DNA from: Toxonevra muliebris
Taxonomy: Eukaryota; Arthropoda; Insecta; Diptera; Pallopteridae
Direction of reading: 5' to 3'
Length of the DNA stretch: 64,000 nucleotides
Assembly: GCA_963691655.1 (NCBI GenBank)
Contig: OY829327.1
Location: 60,648,079 to 60,712,078, forward strand
Shown in pieces: positions 46,346 through 58,106 of the stretch (positions within the stretch are counted from its first letter, which is position 1; each line of letters opens with the position of its first letter). The translations under genes and the position numbers were made by a program. A model generated the notes under the pieces. The model had not been told where the DNA came from. It did not search any database and saw only the letters and a list, made by a program, of their open reading frames with translations.

Positions 46346-47458
46346 TAAGAAACTATAATAATCCTACATACATTTTGGCCACTGAATTCGGAAAGAAATT
46401 AATTAACTTTTCGTTATACCTCGGAGGTCGTTGCAATATACACTCATGGTAATAAGTATACTTCCAATCACAAAGTGCGATTTATTTGTAAGATTTTTAT
46501 TTATTCCTAATTTGTTTTATAATAATTAGCAAGTATGAAGTTTTATTCAATAAATACGAAAATAATTCTGTTACATAAATGTTTTAAATTCAAAACTTTA
46601 AAAAAGCTGCATAGGAAATAACTAATAGGAATAATAAGAAAAAGTAAAATTGAAAGGTTCCAAGTACTAAAATAAGTTTCAGAAAGGGACTATCACAAAA
46701 TTAAGTAATACATATGACTACCCTAATTCCTTATATTTTCTTCCATTCAAGTCCAGGCTTGAAGCGCGTTACTTCATTATTTCAAAGTTTTTCTCCTTGA
46801 AACATTCAGTTGCGACACCTGCTTAATAGATAAAAGTGTCGTCTTATTGAATATTACGTTGGATTTATTAATTTTAACACGATAATTGAAAAGTCCTTTT
46901 TCCAGAAGTTATTTTTATTTTGACGAAAGATGTTAATATTTTGTTTTTGGATATATAGTACCAGAAAAGGTTATAAAAGTCGGGAACATTTAATGCGAAC
47001 GTTTTTCATAGCAAAAAGTAATCGTTTCGCATTGACCGATCCATTACGAATGTGATGTTGCAAATTCGAAACATGCCTTTTTCTGATGAGCGTTTAGGGG
47101 AAGCTAATCCTTATTGTAAGATGTTTACAATCATGCAAAATTTTTTCCAATACGTCTTGTAAAAATATCTAAATCCAAATCATTTCGAATTTCAGATATA
47201 ATAAGTTTTTTAAGCTTGTAGCTTTGACAATCTCCGCTTTTTTAAGTGTATTCATGATTAGAAGTCGCCAAGCCGTTTTATTTTGGCATATTTTAACTTC
47301 CTTTTTTGACGTTTACCACGCCTAAATTAGATATGCTAATACTTCATACAATTTCGCGATTAGACTTTCCCCACTTTTTATGAGGCATTATTTATCCGAC
47401 TTACAAGTAAAATTTTTCAAATTACTTGTGGCAGAATTTTGTGCAATGTCTACTATGC
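46346..47458. other. AT-rich gap, no gene seen
   Basis: About 1.1 kb without recognised coding or repeat structure. Confidence 0.45.
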
Positions 47459-47466
47459 GTTTTCCG

Positions 47467-48943
47467 CAGTGGCGGTTCTAGGATTTGGGTTGGGGGGGGG
47501 GGGCTGATTTTACTAAATTAAAAGATAAATATCAGACTCATTATCGACCAAAACCCAGACCTAGACTAAAACCTGGTGCAAAAATTTTATCAAATACAGG
47601 TTAAAAATTTAAAGATAACTGGAACAAAACTGAGACCAAAATTCATACTAAAGTCGGATAGAAATTTAGGCGGAAATTTCGACCAAATTTCAAACTAAAA
47701 TTAAAATACTTTTTTCAGATCGAAGTTCAAACCAAGAAAAGAACCAAATTCAGATAAAAAATTTAGATCAAAATGTGACCAAATTCAGATCAAAATCATG
47801 ATTATGACTGTTATACATTACTTAAAATGTAAATATATCTTAATTTGACCAAAAAACCAATACGTTTTAAATATCAACGAGATACGTACACGCTTTCGGG
47901 TACCGGGCAACAACCGGTGAAAAAAAACAATGTTCAGACCACGAATCGGGCCAAAATTCCAACAAAAATAGACCAAAATGAGATCAAACTCAGGTCAAAA
48001 CTCAGACTAAAAACAACAACGTAGACCAATAGTTAGACAAAACCTTAGGCCAAAAGGACACCAAATACCGAACGGAAGTAAACCAAAACTCAGACCAAAA
48101 ACTAGTAGGAATATCTGATAAATATTTACATAAAAAAAATTTAACTTAAATTAAATAAAAACTAGACCAAAATTCCCGACGAATTCAGCCAAATTTTAAA
48201 ACAAAATTCAGACCGGTTTCGGACCGAAATTCAGACTAAAATAGTATCAAAATCAAGCCAATTACACGAAAATATTAACCACAACTCAAACTAAGAGTTA
48301 GATTAAAACTGAGGCTAAAAAGACGACAAATACAAATTAAAGTCAAACCAAAATTTAGACCAAAATCAGATCAAACGCTGGAAAGCAAATCAAAATTTAG
48401 ACCAAACGTGGTTTAAAACTCAAACCAAATTCATATTAAAATTCAAACTAAAATAAAACAAAATTCTGAATTACAATCAAACCAGAATTTAGATCAAAGA
48501 CGGAAAAGTTAAACCAATATCAGAATAAAATTCAGTACAAAATTCTATCCAAAAACCAGACTATTATCAAGATTTCTAAAAGTAAGACATTTATAAGCTG
48601 GCGTTGAAATTTTAGATTTAGTGCAGTTTGAATTTATTTAATAACCAGTTGCAGTGTAACGTGCATCCTATTGGCACGCCCAGCATGGTGGCTAATCAGA
48701 ATTGATACAAATATCCGACCTCATTTTAATATTTATTTTAAATTATTATTATTAAAATAAAATATAATATAAAATAATATTTTAAATCTTAAAGTTTTTC
48801 GTTTGTTGAAAGTATGTACTTTTCACTGCTGATGGCTTTTTTGGAAAAATGTAAACATTTTTGATTTCGCAGAAATTACTGTTTACTATAAGATAGTTGG
48901 GTTCTGGGGGTGAGGGCTTCAGCCCCTATGCCCTCCTATACTG
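47467..48943. mobile_element. hAT-type element filled with a minisatellite
   Basis: Starts CAGTGGCGGTTCTAGGATTT and ends in the complement of CAGTATAGGAGGGC. Exact 8-bp flanks GTTTTCCG (47459-47466, 48944-48951). Inside the left end is a run of 12-13 Gs (about 47490-47502) and inside the right end a GGGGGTGAGGGC block. The terminal repeat itself is weak beyond CAGT. The interior is dominated by a tandem array, 47538-48560. No transposase. Confidence 0.82.
47538..48560 (+). repeat. Degenerate ~15-bp minisatellite (ACCAAAATTCAGACC-like)
   Basis: About one kilobase of diverged units such as GACCAAAATTCAGAC, AGATCAAAATTTAGACC and CAGACTAAAACC, repeated dozens of times. Strand-asymmetric: the plus strand is almost free of G and rich in A and C. 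No continuous reading frame. It lies wholly inside a hAT-type element, so it presumably spread with it. Confidence 0.85.
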
Positions 48944-48951
48944 GTTTTCCG

Positions 48952-49633
48952 TACAATTTGGTAAAAGTAAATCTTTTAAATATCACGACTGCGTCGTTTG
49001 GAAGTATAATTATTTCTTTCTGGGCAAACATTTTAATTCAAATTAAATAGAGACAAGGACATTAGGAAATAAAATTTGTTGCGCTAATACGTCGCAGGAT
49101 AAGATATATACAAAGCAATTAACAAATTAAAGGTTAATTTTATTTTATAATGGAAGTATATTTATTACCGTGAGTGTATTACGCCTTTTGAATTTAAAGA
49201 TTTATTTTCTGTTATCTCTATTGTGAGCGGTTTTTGAAGTGAAACTTATTTTCTCTTGTCCTAGAGTAAAACCAACCGGATGTGACGTCGCGCGTAAGTT
49301 TGCAATGCGACATAATTTTGTCGAGCAATGTGCATGAGGGGCTAAATATCAATATTCCGTAACTGAATTCACGAGCAAACTATATAATAAACGATTCATA
49401 AATAGTTTTAATTCAATATAACATATTAATTACACACACACACACACGCCTATGGCAGAAAGAACAATGTGTAGCGTCGCCATCTTAAAGTTTATGACAG
49501 TTATACATTTCACAGACAGATGGCGCAAATGGCCAAGGAATTACATGAAGATGTCGCACACAAAAAGAGTTCGCTACAATTGTCATCGACATTACCGGTA
49601 CAGAGTTGCAATTTTTGTTCTAGCATTACTCCC
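48952..49633. other. Gap with an (AC)n microsatellite
   Basis: No gene. (AC)n at 49433-49448. The stretch 49270-49330 has several CG dinucleotides (GACGTCGCGCG) but no recognisable function. Confidence 0.45.
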
Positions 49634-49870
49634 AAACTAAACGAAACACAAGCAAATTAAATTTAAAAACACAAGCCAATGAAGTAAAAAGTTTAGCGAT
49701 TGAAAAAAATTCATTTGTTGTTATTTGCTTGTATTTCGTTTAGTTCACACGAAACTAAACGAAACACAAGCAAATTAAATTTAAAAACACAAGTCAATGA
49801 AGTAAAAAGTTTAGCGATTGAAAAAAATTCATTTGTTTGTTATTTGCTTGTATTTCGTTTAGTTCACAAG
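49634..49870. repeat. Two tandem copies of a ~118-bp hairpin unit
   Basis: The unit 49634-49751 is repeated at 49752-49870 with only three or four changes. Each unit begins AAACTAAACGAAACACAAGC and ends with the near complement GCTTGTATTTCGTTTAGTT, so each could form a hairpin with a ~24-bp stem. It looks like a head-to-tail MITE dimer. Non-coding. Confidence 0.85.
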
Positions 49871-50091
49871 AAGTTTCACTTCTGCCTTGTGTTTGTTAAT
49901 ACACAATTTTTGTTTTTATTAGAATGTTGCCGTTACGTGTTTTTGTGTGTTCACCATCGCACGTGTAGTCAATTGCTTTTTGTTATTAGGAAAGGTGATA
50001 CATTTGATAAGTTGTTGGACCTATTGGTTCTGGCCATTATAAGATATTTGGAGCCCGGAGTGTTAAATATATATAGGGGGGTTTGTCTTAA

Positions 50092-50544
50092 GGTAGGACT
50101 ACAGTTCCACGCCCGTTTTCCGGATAATTTTCCTCTGGGAAGGTGAGTTTAGAGAAAAACGTATTTAACTTAAATGTAAAATTAAAATTTGTATTAACCC
50201 TGGAACCATAATGCTCTTTTATTTTACGTTAAGGCCAACGCTACGTAAATTTTACGTACAGATTAATATTCTACTGATATGCTTTAATTATTGCAATGTT
50301 TTGCAGTATAAATTATTATTTTTTTATTTTATTGAAGTATTTATTCGTAAACAAACTTAAAAATATAATACAACTTCATTTTATTAACAAAAAAGAGTTT
50401 TGAAAAACTGTATTTTGATGCTCACCACAAATTGCAGATTTTTTATACGTAAATTTTACGTACATTATGGTTCTAGGGTTAAAATATCTTCAAAAAAATT
50501 CTTAAAAATTACCGGTTTTTTCACATGAGAACTGTAGTCTTACC
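50092..50544. mobile_element. TTAA-flanked MITE (outer)
   Basis: Ends GGTAGGACTACAGTTC and the complement of GGTAAGACTACAGTTC, 15 of 16 identical, with TTAA on both sides (50088-50091, 50545-50548). It encloses a second TTAA element. Confidence 0.82.
50198..50478. mobile_element. TTAA-flanked MITE (inner)
   Basis: 281 bp with ends CCCTGGAACCATAATG and the complement of CCCTAGAACCATAATG, TTAA on both sides (50194-50197, 50479-50482). Inside, ACGTAAATTTTACGTA occurs on each side. Inserted within the 50092-50544 element. Confidence 0.85.
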
Positions 50545-50548
50545 TTAA

Positions 50549-51618
50549 TGAAAATGTTATGTGGATAACCCATCGTTTTTCCTTTTTGTGCAAAGCTGTT
50601 GCACTTTACACAATTACATTGGTAGTTGTTGTTACTGTGTTCTATTAGTAAAACTGTGGGAACTAATTATGTTTTGATTTTGTTTTTTGTATATATTTTT
50701 TATTTTATGTACAGATATTCACGGTTGACAAGCAGACGTTTGGAAGTAGTTACGATCATGACGAAAGCAAAATTGAAACTCTCGATCCTTTTTTTATTTC
50801 ATAAAAATATCTATAAGTCGATCGTTTTTATATATAAAAGTTGTGATGGGATGTGAAAAATTTTTAAAACCGATAATTAAAAATATATACATAACTAAAA
50901 CAGTTAAGTATTTAATTCATAATATCTAATTAAATATATTCTTTTTTCAGATTTATACGTATTGATTTAAAAGTGACCAACCCATTCAGCGACTGCTTGG
51001 GCCGCGATTTTACGTTAGCCATTTCAAATAAACATCTGGTCGTACTATCTAAAGTTTTCTATAACGATACGTATAAATACGAATGGAAAAATGACATCTG
51101 TGATATAGTTACAGTTATTTTTAACTCGTAAAGCATGTTTTGCAAAAGTTTTGAACCACAAACTAAAAACAAGGTTTTTTTATTTTCGAATTTTTATATA
51201 ACAAATATATTGCCGTGTTAAAAACTTTGTGACAAACGGTATGGGGTAACACCAAATAATTGTTTTTAAAAATGATTGCGCATGTATTTTAATTTATTCT
51301 TCAGATAATCTTCAAAGATTACTACAGAGGTCAACCATATAAATCGAAATTACGGCACCTTATTAAATTAAAGTTGTTCGGAATCACAAATACAACCTCT
51401 AAGTATGTTTTTAATTGAAATCGGATATGCTAGGCGTTTAAGGGTAAAACAAAAGTACATAAATTGTATTTTTTACACCTTTTTGAAAATGAATTTTTGA
51501 GATTGATCCACCTTTCTTTTTTTCAAACCAACTTAAATTCCTTCCTTTGGTAATATCAAAAATAGAGCATTTGGTAATGAGATAGAGTTTTAGGGGATGT
51601 GTAAATGTCCAAGGTATA
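50549..51618. other. AT-rich gap, no gene seen
   Basis: About 1.1 kb without recognised coding or repeat structure. Confidence 0.45.
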
Positions 51619-51620
51619 TA

Positions 51621-52884
51621 CAGGGTGACAATCGTAAAGTGACTCACACATTTCAGCAGTTATTTTCAAAAGGACGTACTTCCATTAAGTACAATTAAGT
51701 GTTAACATTGCTGAATATATAAGCATTCATTTGAACCCCACCTCATTCAATATAACCTTCTTTAGCCTGCACACATGCCTTCAATCGATCCGGAAATCGT
51801 AGGACTGTTCGCCGCAGGACTTCCTGATCAATTTCAGTCCAGGCTTTCTCTAATGAATTTGTCAGCGACTCCAGACTGTGGTGTTGAGATGCACAAGCCT
51901 TACTCTCTAAAATACTCCAAATAGAGTAGTCCATTGGATTCAAGTCTGGGGAGTATGGTGGCCATTCTTGAGATGTTATGAATCCAGAAAAATTGTCTTT
52001 TATCCATGTTTGCGTTAATTTTGCCATGTGGGAAGGTGCAGAATCTTGCTGGAAAGTCCAGTTTTCATTTCTAAATGTATCTTGGGCCCAGGGAAGAACA
52101 TGTTCATTTAAAATGCTCCGATAAACAACCTGGTCAATTTTAACACCCTCTTCAACGAATATTAGAGGGGTTCTGGCATTAGCGGAAACTCCAGCCCATA
52201 CCATAACGCAAGCTGGCTTTTGAACTCGACCTATTTTGTTGCGATGATGATGTTAGCCACATTCGGTCATTTTGCGCATTGAAATGTTGTTCAACCGTGA
52301 AAATTTTTTCATCTGTAAACAAGATATTTTCAACATTTTTTAACACGGAGGAGCATCTTTGCAGTCGCAAATCTTTCTTTTTTTGTGTCAGATCTTGAGC
52401 TTTTCGGAGCTTGTACGGCTTAAGATTAAGCTTTGATTTTGCAATGATTCGCACTGTTTCACGGTTTATTCCCACTTCCTTAGCGATTTTTCTCATTGAG
52501 CGCCTTGGATTTCGCTTGATTCGTTTACGAATTTTTTCTATTAAACCAGTAGTGGCAACTGTTGAAAATTTTCCCCGGTCTCTATCTCCAAAACCCCCAG
52601 TTTCATTATATCGAATAATAGCTCGGTCTACCGTACGACTTGACAAATTTAAAGCCTTTGCAATTTGACGGCTACTATAATTTGCCAAATGAAATTTCAT
52701 AATTTCATGACGAATATTTTCCTTGTCCATTTTTATGGAAATTTCAAAATGTAATAACAAAAATTCAAATGAAATTAAAAGCAAGGCAATGATGAATGAA
52801 TTTGCTTTTTAAATTAAAGTAACGGTAAATGGCAAAGTTTGCTGCAGAGTATTAAACTTGCGTCACTTTACAATTGTCACCCTG
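51621..52884 (-). mobile_element. maT-type (DD37D) mariner transposon, near-complete
   Basis: A 1264-bp element with ~26-bp inverted ends starting CAGGGTGACAATYGTAAAGT (two mismatches), flanked by TA on both sides (51619-51620, 52885-52886). The transposase fills most of the element on the minus strand and has a single frameshift. Length and layout are normal for the family, so this is one of the youngest-looking elements here. Confidence 0.92.
51743..52730 (-). pseudogene. maT-family DD37D transposase with one frameshift
   Basis: A cut-and-paste DDE/D transposase acting at TA sites. The start is the ATG at 52730 (MDKENIRHEIM); the upstream in-frame ATG at 52784 would add 18 hydrophobic residues and is less likely. 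Two helix-turn-helix regions are visible: SSRQIAKALNLSSRTVDRAI and SMRKIAKEVGINRETV. Catalytic residues: FTDEKIF (first Asp), FQQDSAPSHM (second Asp), then after 37 residues the third Asp in LNPMDYSIW. One frameshift lies in a (GAT)n-like run at 52243-52254 between WLTS and KIGRVQKPA. The two parts together give ~328 residues, the family's normal length. All three catalytic acids are intact. Confidence 0.9.
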
Positions 52885-52886
52885 TA

Positions 52887-53842
52887 GAATAATACCATTG
52901 GGGCTCTACAGTCCTTCAAGAGATGGGTGTTCACCTTTGGGCTTCCTGACATAGTCTGTATCCTTGAAAATCTCTCATATCTAAAATAAAAATTGTAAAA
53001 ATAAAATGTATAAAAATATATTCAAAATGCACTTTTGAAAATAAGAGCAAAAAAAAAAAAACCGACCCTGTATCGTACGATAATACTTAGGTGCTTGTTG
53101 AGCAATGCAATCTCGAAATAATGGAATTATGCCATCAAAAAACGCATATGACTGCATATTGCATGTCAAGCATGTCATATGTTGACAATTATGTATACTG
53201 CACTAAAAAATATAATTATGACATCAATATTTTTTCTGGATCTCAGAAGATAATTACTTAAACTTTTTCCATTTGCAACTGTTACACTTAAAACCTATGT
53301 ACACCTGAAAAGTCTGTAATGTATCCATTCATAAAGACAACATAAAATAATACGTGTTATACAAAGTTTTAGAGTATTAGTTGAATTAATTTAAGAAAAT
53401 ATCGTGCGCCACCTCCTTTTGGTCATTGGCTACAAAAACAAACGTGGAACAGAAAAAAGAAAACAGATGGGTGTTTTCAGAATACCGTTAGTTTTGTATC
53501 CAGGTAATGTGTATAACCACAAATGCTTGTACAATTTTTTTTTTTTAAGAAAATAAAGTAGATTCGCTAAATTGTAAATCCATTTGTTTCTATAAATAAT
53601 TAATTTTGACTTTTGAATTGATATTTTTTTAAGCAATTTAACACTTTTCAAGGTTTTGCTCGCACAATTTTTCTGGTAAAAACTTTAAACGTCTAACATG
53701 GGAGCCTAAAACTTTTTAGCACAGGAACAGACCTATTACTCGTAAATTGATTTCAAATTTTTGTTGTTTCGGTTCCATGCATATGCTTGGCTTTTTTCTA
53801 TTCTGTGGAGGGTCTTGGGTTTTTCATTAGAAATGGAAATTT
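52887..53842. other. AT-rich gap, no gene seen
   Basis: No recognised coding sequence. The long minus frame 53430-53651 is lysine/leucine-rich low complexity and not called. Confidence 0.45.
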
Positions 53843-55678
53843 TCTAAATATGTATATTAGAAGTGTTCTTAAAATTCAAAACTTATTCTAGATAGTTCGA
53901 TTAGGCTATTTTTTTCCTTAACATCTAACAACCCCTAATATAAAATTTGGAGACAATTGGATAATGGGAAATCGGAGCGGAAATAGAGTCAAATTTGGAA
54001 AAGTGCTTACAAGGACGAAAAAATATTTTTTATTCATCTTAATTAAACTTATCCTAGTTAATATTATTTTTGTGATCAGTTTCAAATTAAATCGTTTTCT
54101 AAATTAAATTGTGTTTCCAACAAACTATAAAAAATAAAAATTGGTTACAAAATCGCTAAATTACATACATACCAAGTATGTATACCTATCACAGCGAAAT
54201 ATGCCAAATTTTCAACATATCATATAACGTTTAGTGTAGATTCAAAGGAAAACATTACAAAGGAAAACAAAACTTTACCAACTTGGATTCGGATAAATGA
54301 TTATTATCAAACCATTGGAATATGGAGGCGATGATGATGAAATAGGGTTTACTGACAGTGACGAATCTGCAAGTGATGATGAATATCTTTCGATCACCGT
54401 TAAAAGAGACAGCAAACATTTTATTACACCTCCTTTACTTTCTGCATTCGGTAGTGCAAAAGTTTCCGATGGAGAAACTATTCATATTTTAATAGCAGCT
54501 GCGGAAGCGTTGGGACATCGCGCTGACGACGTACTGATCAAATGAAATATACATGATCGAATACAAGCCATGGGTTTTGCAACAAATTTTCAATAGAAAG
54601 TTCATTAATTTGCCATGTCGTTATCACATATTTGAGATTACATTTCAAAACGACCTAAGCACCAGAGATTTCTATGTTCGAGCGATTTTCAAAAGCTTTA
54701 AAAAATCTCGATGATACTACGATCAAAAGTTAAACAATTTTGCCATTCCCAATTGAAAATTAATCATAGCCGCTCGGACTATGAACAGTTTTTGCAACTA
54801 GTATTATATTTTCTTGGTGCTGATGGTGGTAAACTCGAACGTCTGGCCCAGCAAGCCATCCCCGTTGGATGTCCAAGGCAATTTATTCATTAAAAATATT
54901 TTATTTCGTGAACAATATAATTTAACGATGAAGGAATTGAAGGGTTTATCAAGCATTTTTCTTGTACGACTCTACATAAAAGCTTGGTTTGGATGCTCGA
55001 ATGCAATTAAAGCTGACTGAATGCCTAAACTCAACAGAACCAAATATAAAACTTGATAACCGCAAATTTGTCAAACCAGAAACGTTGTTGCATTACGATT
55101 TGAGCGATTTTGCGTCGAAGAAGACTTACAATTTCTATAGCAGTTTCCACATACTTTCAGAATTTTTAAAATTTTATCCTTCAACATGTGAAGCAAACGA
55201 ACATTTCCAAAATGGCGGCCGTTGTTACAAATAACACTGCAGAGAGGGGACTTAAATTTATGAAAGACTTTAACAAAATCCTTACGAATAACGAAGAAGA
55301 GAAGCAGCATTTGCTCCAGGATGTGGAATAATATAGAAAACAGTATCCCACATAACTATAAAAAATGTTGTAACTTTTTTATTTTGTAACCAATTTTTTT
55401 TTTATAGCTCGTTGGAAAGATAATTTAATGCAGAAACAAAAAATTTATATTTACTAAAATAAGTTTAATTAAAACGAAAAAAGCGATTTTTCGTCCTTGT
55501 AACTTCAACTTTTCAAATTTCAATCGATTTCCGCGCCGACTTTCCATAATGCAATTGTCTCCAAATTTTATACTAGCTATTGTTAGATAATAAGAAAAAA
55601 AATACCCCAATCGAACCATCTAGAACATGTTTTAAAAAATTGCCTACGTCATAAAACACGTCTAACGTACATATTAAA
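53843..55678. mobile_element. Long-TIR element carrying an unnamed arthropod gene
   Basis: Inverted arms of ~185-225 bp: 53843-54067 matches the complement of 55443-55678, including TAAAATTTGGAGACAATTG, TCTAGATRGTTCGATT and TTACAAGGACGAAAAA, at roughly 80% identity. A small gap occurs in the outer part. The exact ends and any target duplication are not clear. Between the arms lies a decayed gene on the plus strand (54297-55331). Gene plus flanking inverted repeats is the layout of a DNA transposon. Confidence 0.7.
54297..55331 (+). pseudogene. Decayed member of an uncharacterised arthropod multicopy family
   Basis: Frame from the ATG at 54297: an acidic N-terminus (YGGDDDEIGFTDSDESASDD), LLSAFGSAKVSDGETIHILI, AAAEALGHRADDVLIK. 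Then, in other frames, FINLPCRYHIFEITFQ, FLGADGGKLERL, REQYNLTMKELKGLSSIFLV, RLYIKAWFGCSNAIKAD and AERGLKFMKDFNKILTNNEE. From memory the block order (KISDR-A---L-A--EALGH, then a long central region, then L-CRHHIYE, then FLGG----W---AIYSLK-FLFR, then AERGV-LM-DFN---T--EEQKQ-LLQ) belongs to a widespread unannotated arthropod family. The long central region between ALGH and CRHH is almost entirely deleted here, and several frameshifts and stops are present. Confidence 0.6.
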
Positions 55679-56475
55679 AATCACTGGAGCTCTCTTCTCT
55701 TCGTTGGGGTCTCTAATAAAGGAATATACAATTATATGAAATTTCAAAATCGAACTGCCATTATTTGTAAGAGTATACTTGCTTCCTTCCTAATAAAGTT
55801 CTTAGCAAGCACGAAATTAATTTTTAATTTGCTCACAAAAAATACAAGAACGTGTTAAACGTTCATATGAGAATTATCGTCTTCTTTGATTTAAGCATGC
55901 TAATCCAAATCAACCATCCAAAGATTTCAATTAACAATTTTTTATAGGATGAAAAAGTATAAAAATTTAATGACAACATAACCACTTTAGAAAAGAAAGA
56001 TACGTACATACATATGTATATGTAGATACAGGCAAATGTATAAACTTTATATGTATATATGTGTGTATGTATGTATCCAACTCAATGCCAAGTGCGCCTT
56101 TTCCTCAGTCGTATAACAGCCATCAAGTTGTTTAATTTTCAACGGCGAAAGAGATATATGACATGCAATAGTTAAACACAAGATAAGCTTCTTCAGTAGC
56201 TATTTTTTAATGTTATGCAATTTTTAGATGCAAATGTGTGAAACTCGTAAAATTTTGTTCTAACTTAAGAAGTGAAAAACACACACAATAGCCAGCTTGT
56301 AATAAATCTTGCGGAAGACAAAACCACACAACTTTAAGATTTTGTATTTAAACCTATACATAGGGTTACCAGCTATTTATACTATTTATTTTTGAAAGAA
56401 GTCAAAATACACAACATAATATGCCCTCAGACAAAAAATATAAAAGCAAATTTGTAATTTTTTATTTTTGGAAAC
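55679..56475. other. AT-rich gap, no gene seen
   Basis: No recognised gene. (TATG)n runs at 56010-56080. Confidence 0.45.
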
Positions 56476-56477
56476 TA

Positions 56478-57352
56478 CACTGGCGGTCACAAAAACCGCA
56501 ACACTTGCAATACAACTGCAATTCCGGTAATATTTCCTAACTTAGCCCAAATTTCCCTTCAAATGAATGTATTTAAGCGGAATGTACCATTTTTTATTGC
56601 GCTTGTTTGGCGAAAAGAAGAATTTTTGAAAAAGTGCCAAAAATAACTGACGTTACTTTTCCGGACGACTTCTGCGCCATATCATCGTGCTAAATTGGCA
56701 AGGTTTAGTTGGTAATTAATGCCTAATATGTGATAATTTTAGAAATAGTAAAAAAGTTGGATTATTGATTCTTATTTTTTTGCAGATTCAAAATGTTTTC
56801 GTTGACGTTAGAATTTACTGGCGGCAATGATCAGGTAGCTCGCGCGGTTTAAGTCCGATAGAGTACCTCTATCATATAATAAAACGGAAAGTTGCTCAAA
56901 ACATGTCAAAGAATAGAAAAAACCCTTGTTGAGGTTCTGAAAAAGTTTGGTATCAATAAAATAACGAATAATATCCTTAAAGTACTTGTTGGCTCCATGC
57001 CATTCAAGATAACGGTCATAATAAAGGCTAAGAGAGGGGCACCATCAAACTAAACAGTTTTTTAGTGACTCTAACATGAAACAAATTAATCCTAGTTTGC
57101 ACCTTAAAAATAACAAATATTTTTATTTTTACATACTTTTAATTAATATCCTCAAAAATGTGAAATTTTTTCCACATTTTTGTATTAATTAAAAATTTAT
57201 GAAAGTGTGAATGCATGATGTTTCTTTTGCACTTTTACTCATTTTGTTCTCGAAAAAAAGAATACATTCACTAAAACAAAATCAGGTTTAGGTCTCATTT
57301 TAAACGATTTTCCCTAAATTGGTGGGTGGTGCGGTTTTTGTGACCGCCAGTG
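56478..57352 (+). mobile_element. Tc1-like element, internally deleted
   Basis: Near-perfect ~24-bp ends CACTGGCGGTCACAAAAACC (56478 and complement ending 57352), flanked by TA on both sides. At 875 bp it is about half of a full Tc1 element. It keeps only the 3' end of the transposase. Confidence 0.88.
56834..57053 (+). pseudogene. Tc1-like transposase C-terminal relic
   Basis: GSSRGLSPIEYLYHIIKRKV carries the catalytic Glu in the SP-IE motif; the usual NSPDLNPIE reads RGLSPIE. After a frameshift near 56920: KTLVEVLKKFGINKI, then LVGSMPFKITVIIKAKRG and a stop at 57053, the normal end of Tc1 transposases (LV-SMP-R---VI-AKGG). The DNA-binding domain and the first two catalytic acids are gone. 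Confidence 0.8.
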
Positions 57353-57354
57353 TA

Positions 57355-58047
57355 TGTCGCTGGGCGTATTTCTTCTATGCCTGACAGCGCAATAAAGCTG
57401 TTGGGGTTTTCAGCAGTGTGAGCTGGCGCATTATCATAGTGTTAAAAACGACTCAGTTCTCCTTTTTTCTGGGGTTTCAGAAATGTTTTAAAACTTGTGT
57501 GCACCAATTTTTAATATACTACTTGGGTAAAACGACCACATGCCTCTTTTTGAGTTCATCAAACGCTGATGATAACTGATGAATATCATATCTTGAGCTA
57601 ATTGGATTTTCGTCAATTTTAGTTTTCACTAGGGTTACGTCGTAAGTCAAAGATTTCCAGTAGCGTTCAGAAGGAACGTTCTCCACAGAAATGCCTGCTC
57701 TATAATCTTAGAAACCACTTGAAAACAGTTAAAAGATATGGCGCATCTACCCCATTTGCATTTCAGCATTCGTGAAAACATGCACTGGCTTGAGTTGAAT
57801 GTCGAAATGCATAGTGAATGGCAAATTAATTTTCTTGCTGAGTTGGCGATGAGATTTTTACCGACATTACATCAGTAATTTTACTTTTTCTCATTTCTAT
57901 TCTTATTGATCTTCTTGAAAATTTACATTTATATAAAATATCGTAATACTATAACAAATCGTCCATCTTGCATACATGTTGAAATGCGTTTCAAATGTAG
58001 ATATATTAATTTTCAAATATTATTGGCATTTGTATCCATTTACATTG
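57355..58047. other. Gap, no gene seen
   Basis: No recognised coding sequence. TGACAGCGCAATAAAGCTGT and GTGTGAGCTGGCGCATTATC (57380-57440) recall the reverse complement of mariner transposase 'H-NAPAH' text, but too little is left to call. Confidence 0.35.
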
Positions 58048-58106
58048 TACACCCTTGTGCAAATTAATATGGACAAGAGAAATTTTCTTTGAAATGAATG
58101 AAATTC

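Noticed and set aside
47538..48560. Coding repeat protein
   Set aside because: The ~15-bp units drift in length and no frame stays open; it is non-coding minisatellite.
49700..50146. 148-codon plus-strand open frame
   Set aside because: It begins inside the duplicated hairpin unit and ends inside a TTAA MITE, so it is a chance frame across unrelated pieces.
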